A stretch of DNA of 64,000 nucleotides. Origin: Pseudomonas sp. R4-35-07 (GTDB lineage: Bacteria > Pseudomonadota > Gammaproteobacteria > Pseudomonadales > Pseudomonadaceae). Location: NCBI RefSeq assembly GCF_003852235.1, contig NZ_CP027732.1, forward strand, positions 4,216,001-4,280,000, read 5' to 3'. The notes beneath the pieces were generated by a model that had not been told where the DNA came from, made no database searches, and worked only from the letters and a program-made list of their open reading frames with translations. This document shows positions 39,554 to 47,156 of the stretch, piece after piece (position 1 is the first letter of the stretch; every line of letters begins with the position of its first letter). A program made the translations under genes and the position numbers.

Positions 39554-41416
39554 ATGGACGTCCTCCGCCCAAAAGCCCTGGAACAGATCTACGCCCACGC
39601 AAGCGCCAGCTATCCCGAGGAATGCTGTGGCTTCATCTTCGCCGATGGCAGCGTGTACCTGGGCAGCAATATCCAGAACGAGTTGCACCGCAAGAATCCG
39701 CAGATGTACCCACGCAGCGCGGCCAGCGGCTACACCTTTTCAGTCGCCGATACCTTGTTGATGAACAAGGCGTTTCGCAGCGACAACCCGGTGGTGGTGA
39801 TCTACCACTCGCACCCGGATGTCGGTGCCTATTTCAGCGAGGAAGACCAGGACAAGGCGCTGTTTCTCGGCGAGCCGATCTATCCCGTCAGTTACCTGGT
39901 GGTGGATGTTCGCCAAGGCCAGGCCCTGGGGTCAAAGCTGTTTGCCTGGGATGGCAAGCATTTCGCCCTTCAACCTTTCAACGACCTGCACACGGAGTTG
40001 TCCATGAACGCTGTCTCTTTCCCCGACATTCTGGTTCGCGTGGCCAAGCTGCCGGAATCGACCCTCGAGGGCGCCGGATCGACATTGCGCGAAGTCATTG
40101 AAAACCTCTGCGACAGTCACCCACAGTTGCGCCAGCATCTGTTTCACGAGAAGAACAACCAGCTCAAGGAACACTTCCTGTTCACTGCCGAGGAAGAGCT
40201 GATCGACGCTGACGACAGCTTGCCGGCAAAGGCCCGGATCGAAGTGCTGCTCGCCACCTCAGGCGGCATCGACGTCGACACCCTGAGCAATGAAGAAGTG
40301 CAACGCTACGTCCGCCATATCACCCTGCCCGGCGTCGGCCGTGAAGGTCAGTTGAACCTGAAAAAAGCCAAGGTGCTGATCATCGGCACCGGTGGCCTGG
40401 GCTCGCCCATCAGTCTTTACCTGGCGGCGGCCGGCATCGGCACCCTGGGGCTGGTGGACTTCGACGTGGTGGAAAGCAGCAACCTGCAACGCCAGATCGT
40501 GCATGGCAACAGCACCCTGGGCATGCCCAAGGTGGAATCCGCCAAGCAACGCCTGCAAGACCTCAACCGCCACATCCAGATCAACGCGCACAACACCGCG
40601 CTCACTGCCGACAACGCCCTGGAGCTGGTGGGCGCCTATGACCTGGTGATCGACGGCACGGACAATTTCGAGACCCGCTACCTGGTCAATGACGCCTGCG
40701 TACAGTTGGGCAAACCCTTGGTGTACGGCGCCATCTACCGTTTCGACGGGCAAATCAGCGTACTCAACTATAAAGGTGGGCCTTGCTACCGCTGCCTGTT
40801 TCCCAGCGCACCGCCTGCGGAACTGGCGCCCAATTGCAACGCCGGTGGGGTGATCGGCGTGCTGCCGGGAGTGGTCGGGATGATCCAGGCGACCGAGGCG
40901 ATCAAATTGCTCATCGGTATTGGTGAACCCTTGTCCGGCCGCTTGATGCGCTTCGATGCGCTGGCGATGAAATTCAGCGAGATCCGCTTCAAGCGCCGTG
41001 CCGACTGCCCGTGCTGCTCGGAACGGCGCCACAGCGAAGCCGTCGCACCGACGCTGTGCGCGGATGCGGTGCCGAGCCAACCGTCCCTCGCCGAGGAACG
41101 CTACATCAAGCCCCGCGTGCTCAAGCAAGTGATCGACAACCACCGCAGCGCCGACGTCTTGCTCGACGTGCGCGACGCCAGCGAACTGGAAGTGTGCAAA
41201 TTGCCGGGGGTGGTGCACATCCCCCTGGCAGAGCTGGATGAACAGCTCGACAGCCTGAGCCGCGACAACACCCACTACCTGATCTGCTATGCCGGGACGC
41301 GTGCCGAGCAGGCCGCCAGCACCTTGTTGGCCGCAGGCTTCGCCAATACCAAGGTGCTGCAGGGCGGCATGAAACACTGGGTGCGCGACGTCGAACCCGA
41401 CATGCCGCTGTACTGA
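39554..41416 (+). CDS. Four-domain fusion: JAMM peptidase, ubiquitin-like sulfur carrier, E1-like ThiF/MoeB enzyme, rhodanese
   Basis: 620 residues from ATG 39554. Domain 1 (about 1-145) is a JAMM metallopeptidase with Glu22, HSH 85-87, Ser95 and Asp98 all present. Domain 2 (151-238) is a MoaD/CysO-like beta-grasp ending in a Gly-Gly (LLATSGG). Domain 3 (about 240-490) is a ThiF/MoeB E1 with IIGTGGLGSP, two zinc pairs (CYRC 411-414; CPCC 485-488) and catalytic Cys428 in NCNAGGVIG. Domain 4 (about 512-620) is a rhodanese with active Cys578 in CYAGTRAEQ. In Mycobacterium, Mec+, CysO and MoeZ are separate. Here the carrier's Gly-Gly is internal, so it must be cut free before activation, presumably by the JAMM domain. 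The next gene is a cysteine-synthase homologue. Confidence 0.9.
   Translation: MDVLRPKALEQIYAHASASYPEECCGFIFADGSVYLGSNIQNELHRKNPQMYPRSAASGYTFSVADTLLMNKAFRSDNPVVVIYHSHPDVGAYFSEEDQDKALFLGEPIYPVSYLVVDVRQGQALGSKLFAWDGKHFALQPFNDLHTELSMNAVSFPDILVRVAKLPESTLEGAGSTLREVIENLCDSHPQLRQHLFHEKNNQLKEHFLFTAEEELIDADDSLPAKARIEVLLATSGGIDVDTLSNEEVQRYVRHITLPGVGREGQLNLKKAKVLIIGTGGLGSPISLYLAAAGIGTLGLVDFDVVESSNLQRQIVHGNSTLGMPKVESAKQRLQDLNRHIQINAHNTALTADNALELVGAYDLVIDGTDNFETRYLVNDACVQLGKPLVYGAIYRFDGQISVLNYKGGPCYRCLFPSAPPAELAPNCNAGGVIGVLPGVVGMIQATEAIKLLIGIGEPLSGRLMRFDALAMKFSEIRFKRRADCPCCSERRHSEAVAPTLCADAVPSQPSLAEERYIKPRVLKQVIDNHRSADVLLDVRDASELEVCKLPGVVHIPLAELDEQLDSLSRDNTHYLICYAGTRAEQAASTLLAAGFANTKVLQGGMKHWVRDVEPDMPLY
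39994..40006 (+). promoter_or_regulatory. Internal Shine-Dalgarno and ATG at the start of the ubiquitin-like domain
   Basis: GGAG (39994-39997), six bases, then in-frame ATG 40004, which is Met151 of the fusion and the first residue of its beta-grasp domain. Initiation here would give a 470-residue product with carrier, E1 and rhodanese but no JAMM peptidase. It may equally be the fossil start of a once separate carrier gene. Confidence 0.5.
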
Positions 41417-41430
41417 TCGGGGGCCGACTG

Positions 41431-42345
41431 ATGCTGCATAACTCCATTCTCGACGTGATCGGCCATACCCCGATCGTACGTCTGGCGCAGTTTTCCGAAG
41501 ACCTCGGCATCGAGGTCTACGCCAAGCTGGAATCCCTCAACCCGGGCGGCAGCCACAAAGCGCGCATCGCCCTGGGCATGATCCTCGACGCCGAACGCCG
41601 TGGCGTGCTGATGCGCGATTCCGGACAGACCATCATCGAACCCAGCGGTGGCAATACCGGCATCGGCCTGGCGATGGCGGGCAATGTGCTCGGCTATAAA
41701 GTGGTGCTGGTGATCCCGGACAACTACAGCCCCGAAAAACAGAAGCTGCTGCGCCTGTACGGCGCCCGGGTGGTGCTGTCGGACAGCCGCCTCGGTAACA
41801 ATTCCCACGGCGAAAAATGCATGGAGCTGCAGTTGGAAAACCCCAACTACGTGATGCTCAACCAGCAACGCAACGGCGCCAACCCGCAAACCCACCGCGA
41901 CACCACCGCGCCGGAAATCATCCGCGCCTTCGGTGAGCGGCGCGTGGACTATTTCGTCAGCGGCATCGGCACCGGTGGGCATATCACCGGTATCGGCGAA
42001 ACCCTCAAGGCGGCCTGGCCGGCGATCCGCGTGATGGGCGTGGAGCCGGAGGAATGCGACCTGCTCAAGGACCAACACGCCTCGCACGCCATCCAGGGCC
42101 TGTCGATTGGGCTGATCCCGAGCATTCTCAACCTGGACGTACTGGACGGCATGCTCAAGGTGTCCCACTCGGCGTGCCTGGAAATGATCAAACGCATTAT
42201 GCGCACCGACGCCATCAGCCTGGGGCTGTCATCGGCCGCCAACATGGTCGCCATCGCCCAACTCGCCCCGGAACTGCCGCCCGAAACGGTGGTGCTGACC
42301 ATGGTCTACGACAATGCCGATAGCTACCTGCCCAGTTTCGAATAA
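41431..42345 (+). CDS. PLP-dependent cysteine synthase family protein (CysK/CysM-like)
   Basis: 304 residues, fold-type II PLP enzyme. The PLP-lysine region is NPGGSHKARIALGM (Lys43), where O-acetylserine sulfhydrylases normally read SVKDR; His and Ala therefore replace residues next to the lysine. EPSGGNTGIGLAMAG, SGIGTGGHITGIGETLK and the C-terminal LSSAANMVA are as in the family. It starts 14 bp after the JAMM fusion. By analogy with mycobacterial CysM, it may accept sulfur from the thiocarboxylated carrier rather than free sulfide. A related beta-substituted alanine is also possible. Confidence 0.87.
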   Translation: MLHNSILDVIGHTPIVRLAQFSEDLGIEVYAKLESLNPGGSHKARIALGMILDAERRGVLMRDSGQTIIEPSGGNTGIGLAMAGNVLGYKVVLVIPDNYSPEKQKLLRLYGARVVLSDSRLGNNSHGEKCMELQLENPNYVMLNQQRNGANPQTHRDTTAPEIIRAFGERRVDYFVSGIGTGGHITGIGETLKAAWPAIRVMGVEPEECDLLKDQHASHAIQGLSIGLIPSILNLDVLDGMLKVSHSACLEMIKRIMRTDAISLGLSSAANMVAIAQLAPELPPETVVLTMVYDNADSYLPSFE

Positions 42346-42400
42346 CCGGTTACCCAACCAACCAGAATGCGGGGGTGCCTCCATGGGAGGCTTTATCGAC

Positions 42401-43375
42401 ATGCAACAGCTGCATGATGAGTTGCTGACCCACCTCATCCAAACCCTGACGCCTGCGCAGATGAAGCAACTGGAGCCGCACCTGGCGCCGCTGATCCAGA
42501 CTGCCGCCCAGGCGGTGGCCGAGGACCTGATCGCCTACGCCTATCGCGACCCGGCCTCGCGCGGGCGCGGCGAATTGATCCTGGAATCCTACGCCTCGTT
42601 CAAGGCGGTGTTGTTCTACCGGCTTGCGCACCTGGTGTGGAATTTCCCGGAGCCCGCCCCCGGCGTCTTTACCCGCATCGCCCTCAAGCTCAGCAACCAG
42701 GGCAAGATCCTCTCCGGGGCCGAGATTCACCCGGCTGCGCGCATCGGCCGGCGCTTTGTGCTGGACCATGGCTACGGCACGGTCATCGGCGAAACCTGCG
42801 AGATCGGTAACGACTGCTACATCCTGTGTGGCGTGACCCTGGGCGCGCGCGGTATCGCCAACAACCCGGACGGCAAGCGCCATCCACGCCTGGGCAACAA
42901 TGTCGAGGTTGGCGCCGGGGCACGGGTGCTGGGCTATGTGCAGATCGGCGACAACGTATTTATCAGCCCCTCCTGTGTCATTACCCAGGACGTGCCGGCG
43001 GGCACCAAGGTCAAGGTGGTCAACCAGATCCAGTTGCAGAAAAACGATGAGTCGGATCACAGCAGCTACCTTGGCGCATTCGCCCTGGATGAGCGCCTGC
43101 ATGTCGTCGGCGAGGTGGATGCCGGCCATAAGGTCACGGTGCTGGACGCCGACTTCCATCCGCTGCCAGGGCTGATGCTCGAACCCACGGTGAAAGAGCG
43201 TCATCACCTGCAGTTTCGCCTGCGCCGCCTCGACACCGGCGAACAACTGCCGCGCCTGCCGCTGAACCTGAAAGTCTGCGGGCCGGCGTTCGAAATCACC
43301 CTGCTCTCTCCCCCTGGCTTGAGTGCGATGGTGCGTCACCTGTTGCAAGCCAACCCACTGATCGTCGGAGGTTGA
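42401..43375 (+). CDS. Serine acetyltransferase with an extra C-terminal domain
   Basis: 324 residues from ATG 42401 (GGAGG ten bases upstream; ATG 42383 possible). The first ~230 match CysE: AYRDPASRGRGELILESYAS, VLDHGYGTVIGETCEIGND with the catalytic Asp-His pair, left-handed beta-helix repeats (LGNNVEVGAGARVLGYVQIG) and VITQDVPAGTKVKVV. The last ~90 residues (from about FALDERLHVVGEVDAG) form a beta-rich domain I do not recognise. CysE normally ends with a tail that binds CysK and carries cysteine feedback, so the extension may replace that control. It makes O-acetylserine for the preceding synthase. Confidence 0.88.
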   Translation: MQQLHDELLTHLIQTLTPAQMKQLEPHLAPLIQTAAQAVAEDLIAYAYRDPASRGRGELILESYASFKAVLFYRLAHLVWNFPEPAPGVFTRIALKLSNQGKILSGAEIHPAARIGRRFVLDHGYGTVIGETCEIGNDCYILCGVTLGARGIANNPDGKRHPRLGNNVEVGAGARVLGYVQIGDNVFISPSCVITQDVPAGTKVKVVNQIQLQKNDESDHSSYLGAFALDERLHVVGEVDAGHKVTVLDADFHPLPGLMLEPTVKERHHLQFRLRRLDTGEQLPRLPLNLKVCGPAFEITLLSPPGLSAMVRHLLQANPLIVGG

Positions 43376-43377
43376 AC

Positions 43378-44109
43378 ATGTCCGTGCATACCATGGAAAC
43401 CCTGGCGCTGTTCGACAGCGCGCCCTATCAAAACGCCTTCAGCGCCCGGGTGATTGCGGTCAGCGAGCACGGCGTCGCCCTGGAGCACACGCTGTTCTAC
43501 CCAACCGGCGGCGGGCAACCGGGGGACACCGGCCACCTCACCCTGGCCGACGGCACCCGCGTGGCGGTCACCGGCACGGTGCGCGACCCGGTGCTGCGCT
43601 CGATCATCTGGCACCAGGTGGAACAGTGCCCCGCGCACCTGACCGCTGGCGTCCAAGTAGACGCCGGCCTGGATTGGGAGCGGCGCTACCAGCATATGAA
43701 GATGCATACCTGCCTGCACCTGCTGTGCTCGATCATCGACGCGCCGGTGACGGGATGCAGCATCAGTGCAGACAAAGGTCGCCTGGATTTCGACCTGCCG
43801 GAAATGACCCTGGATAAAGACAGCATTACCCGCGACCTTAACGCCTTGATCGAACAGGCCCACGCGGTGAAAACCTTGTCGATGCCTGCCTCTGAGTACT
43901 CGACTCTGCTGCAGATCACCCGCACCCAGGCGGTAGCACCGCCGGTGATCCAAGGCTCGGTACGCGTGATTGAAATTCCCGGCATCGACATCCAGCCGTG
44001 CGGTGGTACCCATGTGCTCAATACCGAAGAGATCGGCCGGGTGTTCTGCGAGAAAATCGAGAAGAAGAGCAAGCACAACCGTCGGGTGATTTTGCGGTTT
44101 GAGTCATAA
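43378..44109 (+). CDS. Alanyl-tRNA editing protein (AlaX family)
   Basis: 243 residues resembling the editing domain of alanyl-tRNA synthetase: FYPTGGGQPGDTGHL near 43, the zinc pair HMKMHTCLHLL near 108, and CGGTHV near 214. Free-standing AlaX proteins hydrolyse Ser or Gly wrongly attached to tRNA-Ala. The gene starts 2 bp after the serine acetyltransferase stop (ATG 43378), so it is part of the operon. One explanation is protection from mischarging when serine-type intermediates pile up. No terminator of its own is visible; a REPIN follows 40 bp later. Confidence 0.9.
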   Translation: MSVHTMETLALFDSAPYQNAFSARVIAVSEHGVALEHTLFYPTGGGQPGDTGHLTLADGTRVAVTGTVRDPVLRSIIWHQVEQCPAHLTAGVQVDAGLDWERRYQHMKMHTCLHLLCSIIDAPVTGCSISADKGRLDFDLPEMTLDKDSITRDLNALIEQAHAVKTLSMPASEYSTLLQITRTQAVAPPVIQGSVRVIEIPGIDIQPCGGTHVLNTEEIGRVFCEKIEKKSKHNRRVILRFES

Positions 44110-44148
44110 CTGAGCCTGACTCGACAGTCATAACACTGCAAAACCAAT

Positions 44149-44251
44149 GTGGGAGGGGGCTTGCTCCCGATAGCGGTGGATCAGCCAATGAACCTGTTGA
44201 CTGACACACTGCTATCGGGAGCAAGTCGAATCGTCGCACCGCCCCTCCCAC
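44149..44251. repeat. REPIN, right arm with the 16-nt insertion
   Basis: The left arm is the standard GTGGGAGGGGGCTTGCTCCC; the right arm, read in reverse, carries the same CGGTGCGACGATTCGA block seen at 2898-3000. It lies between the convergent AlaX and prpD genes. Confidence 0.85.
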
Positions 44252-44271
44252 ATTGGGTTGTGTGGTGTTTT

Positions 44272-45756
44272 TCAGATCATGAACAGGTCCATGAAGCGGT
44301 TGACGGGGGTCGCTTCCAGCCGTGCCTGGTCTTTGCACAACGCAAAGATTTCGGCACTGCGCTGCGCGGTAAACCGCGTCGCCAGGTTGTTCTTGAACTT
44401 GTCTTCCAGCAGCGGGATTCCATCCTCCCGCCGACGACGATGACCAATCGGATATTCCACCGCCACCTGCTCGGTGCAGGTGCCGTCGGTGAAGAACACC
44501 TGCACCGCATTGGCGATGGAGCGCTTGTCGGCCTGCAGATATTCGCGGCTGTAACGGGGGTCTTCGACGATCACCATTTTCGCGCGCAGCTCATCGATGA
44601 TCGGATGGGCGGCATGGAATTGATCCTCATAGTGCTCGGCCACCAGGTTGCCGAAGGCCAACGGCACGGCGGTCATGTATTGCAGGCAATGGTCGCGGTC
44701 CGCAGCGTTGGCCAAGGGGCCGACTTTGGAAATGATGCGAATCGCCGACTCGTGGGTGGTGATCACGATGCGCTCGATCGCATGCAGGCGGTTCTTCACC
44801 AACGGGTGCAAGGTCACCGCCGCTTCGCAGGCTGTCTGCGCATGGAATTCAGCGGGAAAGCTGATCTTGAACAGCACGTTTTCCATCACGTAGGTGCCGT
44901 AGGGCTGGGACAGGCTGAACCGGCATTGCTCTTGAGGTTTGAGGGCCAGATCCTTGTTGGTATGGCTGAACAATACGTCGTAGAACCCCCACTGTGGCGC
45001 GCTCAGCACGCCGGGGATACCCATCTCGCCGCGCAATGCGATATCCGCCAGGCGCACCCCGCGACTCGACGCATCGCCCGCCGCCCAGGATTTACGCGAA
45101 CCGGCGTTCGGCGCATGGCGGTAAGTGCGCAATGCCTGCCCATCGACGAACGCATGGGATAACGCCGCGAGCAGTTGCTCACGGTCTGCGCCCATCAGCT
45201 TGGCGGTGACCGCAGTGGAGGCGACTTTCACCAGCAGCACATGGTCGAGGCCGACGCGATTGAAGGCGTTTTCCAGGGCAATCACGCCCTGGATTTCGTG
45301 GGCCATGATCATGGCTTCCAACACCGCGCGTACGGTCAGCGGTGCGTCGCCATGGGCCACACGTTTTTGCGACAGGTGATCGGCCACCGCGAGGATGCCG
45401 CCCAGGTTGTCCGAAGGATGACCCCATTCAGCCGCGAGCCAGGTGTCGTTGTAGTCGAGCCAGCGCACGATGCAGCCGATGTCCCAGGCGGCCTTGACCG
45501 GGTCCAACCGCAACGAAGTGCCCGGCACCCGTGCCCCGAACGGTACCACCGTGCCCTCGACGAGCGGCCCCAGGTGCTTGGTGCACTCAGGGAAGCGCAA
45601 GGCCAGCAGGCCGCAACCGAGGGTGTCCATCAGGCAGTTGCGGGCTGTGTCCAGTGCGGCCTCGGACTCGATCCGGTAGGTGAGGACATAGTCGGCAATA
45701 TCCTGCAAGACCTGATCGTAGTCGGGGCGATTGTTCTGGTCGACGTTGGCGCTCAT
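44272..45756 (-). CDS. prpD: 2-methylcitrate dehydratase
   Basis: 494 residues of the MmgE/PrpD family. Motifs: [14 protein letters not shown] near 45, [20 protein letters not shown] near 117, [14 protein letters not shown] and [19 protein letters not shown] [16 protein letters not shown]. It dehydrates 2-methylcitrate in propionate breakdown. In clusters that also have acnD/prpF, PrpD and AcnD can handle different isomers. GGAGAAC precedes the ATG. It is the last gene of the minus-strand prp run, about 200 bp after prpF, with a REPIN in that gap. Confidence 0.94.
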   Translation of the reverse strand: MSANVDQNNRPDYDQVLQDIADYVLTYRIESEAALDTARNCLMDTLGCGLLALRFPECTKHLGPLVEGTVVPFGARVPGTSLRLDPVKAAWDIGCIVRWLDYNDTWLAAEWGHPSDNLGGILAVADHLSQKRVAHGDAPLTVRAVLEAMIMAHEIQGVIALENAFNRVGLDHVLLVKVASTAVTAKLMGADREQLLAALSHAFVDGQALRTYRHAPNAGSRKSWAAGDASSRGVRLADIALRGEMGIPGVLSAPQWGFYDVLFSHTNKDLALKPQEQCRFSLSQPYGTYVMENVLFKISFPAEFHAQTACEAAVTLHPLVKNRLHAIERIVITTHESAIRIISKVGPLANAADRDHCLQYMTAVPLAFGNLVAEHYEDQFHAAHPIIDELRAKMVIVEDPRYSREYLQADKRSIANAVQVFFTDGTCTEQVAVEYPIGHRRRREDGIPLLEDKFKNNLATRFTAQRSAEIFALCKDQARLEATPVNRFMDLFMI

Positions 45757-45847
45757 GGCAGTTCTCCAAAAAGGGGTTGGGGTCAGTCCTCGGCTTACGG
45801 TTATTGAAGACAGATCTTGGATGCCTGCCTTGGAATAGAGATCCCTT

Positions 45848-45935
45848 GTGGGAGGGGGCTTGCTCCCGATGGGGGTGGGTCAGTTGATGAATGTGTCGAC
45901 TGGCACACCGCTATCGGGAGCAAGCCCCCTCCCAC
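45848..45935. repeat. REPIN inside the prp operon (prpF-prpD gap)
   Basis: Arms GTGGGAGGGGGCTTGCTCCC and its inverse, about 48 bp apart. It sits between two genes on the same strand, so it should be transcribed as a strong mRNA hairpin. Confidence 0.88.
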
Positions 45936-45955
45936 ATAAAGCTCAGTGCCAGGTT

Positions 45956-47146
45956 TTAGAATGAGTCACCGGGAACGCGCACAAACCCCTCCATCAACAC
46001 CCGCGCACTGCGGCTCATGATGGCTTTCTTCACCACCCATTCACCGTTCACTTGAGTCGCCTCGGCACCGACGCGCAAGGTGCCCGACGGATGCCCGAAG
46101 CGCACGGCATTACGCTCGATGCCACCTGCCGCCTGGTTGACCAGGGTGCCGGAAATCGCCGCCGCCGTGCCGATCGCCACCGCCGCCGTGCCCATCATTG
46201 CGTGGTGCAATTTGCCCATGGACAACGCCCGCACCAGCAAATCCACATCACCGGCCTTGATCGCCTTGCCACTGGACGCCACGTAATCCGCAGGCTTGGC
46301 CACAAACGCCAGCTTCGGCGTGTGCTGGCGCAGGGCTGCTTCGTCCAGGTGCTTGATCAGGCCCATGCGCAACGCGCCATAGGCACGCACGGTCTCGAAC
46401 ATCGCCAGGGCTTTCGGGTCGCCATTGATCGCGCCTTGCAACTCAGTGCCGGTGTAGCCTAAATCTTGAGCATTGATAAAAATCGTCGGGATGCCGGCGT
46501 TGATCAGGGTGGCCTTGAAGGTGCCGACGCCGGGCACTTCCAGCTCATCGATCAGGTTGCCGGTGGGGAACATCGAGCCACCACCGCCCTCTTCTTCCGC
46601 CGCCGGGTCGATGAATTCCAGCTGCACTTCGGCAGCCGGAAAGGTCACGCCATCCAGTTCAAAATCACCGGTTTCCTGCACAGCGCCGTCGGTGATCGGC
46701 ACATGGGCGATGATGGTCTTGCCGATATTGGCTTGCCATATGCGCACCACGGCCACGCCGTTGTGGGGCACACGGCCTGGGTCGACCAGGCCGGCGCTGA
46801 TCGCGAACGAACCGACCGCCGCCGAGAGGTTGCCGCAGTTGCCACTCCAATCGACAAACGGCTTGTCGATGGACACCTGGCCGAACAGGTAATCCACGTC
46901 GTGCCCGGCACGCGTGCTCTTGGCCAGGATCACGGTTTTGCTGGTGCTGGACGTGGCGCCGCCCATGCCATCGATTTGCTTGTCATAGGGGTCGGGGCTG
47001 CCGATCACCCGCAACAGCAAGGCGTCGCGGGCAGCGCCCGGTACCTGCGCCGAGGGCGGCAGGTCATTGAGGCTGAAGAAAACTCCCTTGCTGGTGCCGC
47101 CACGCATATAGGTGGCGGGGATCTTGATTTGCGCTACGTGTGCCAT
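45956..47146 (-). CDS. prpF: PrpF, AcnD-associated isomerase
   Basis: 396 residues of the PrpF family (diaminopimelate-epimerase fold). Opening IPATYMRGGTSKGVFF is typical; later NCGNLSAAVGSFA and RFGHPSGTLRVG match the family. PrpF isomerises the aconitate produced in the AcnD step so that the PrpD/AcnD pathway can run. The start ATG 47146 has GAGGGG upstream; a longer open frame adds an arginine-rich stretch overlapping acnD. acnD ends 10 bp away on the same strand. Confidence 0.94.
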   Translation of the reverse strand: MAHVAQIKIPATYMRGGTSKGVFFSLNDLPPSAQVPGAARDALLLRVIGSPDPYDKQIDGMGGATSSTSKTVILAKSTRAGHDVDYLFGQVSIDKPFVDWSGNCGNLSAAVGSFAISAGLVDPGRVPHNGVAVVRIWQANIGKTIIAHVPITDGAVQETGDFELDGVTFPAAEVQLEFIDPAAEEEGGGGSMFPTGNLIDELEVPGVGTFKATLINAGIPTIFINAQDLGYTGTELQGAINGDPKALAMFETVRAYGALRMGLIKHLDEAALRQHTPKLAFVAKPADYVASSGKAIKAGDVDLLVRALSMGKLHHAMMGTAAVAIGTAAAISGTLVNQAAGGIERNAVRFGHPSGTLRVGAEATQVNGEWVVKKAIMSRSARVLMEGFVRVPGDSF

Positions 47147-47156
47147 GGTTAACCCC

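Noticed and set aside
44149..45162. Plus-strand frame starting in a REPIN and crossing prpD
   Set aside because: Its start lies in repeat sequence and its length is due to antisense codon bias over prpD.
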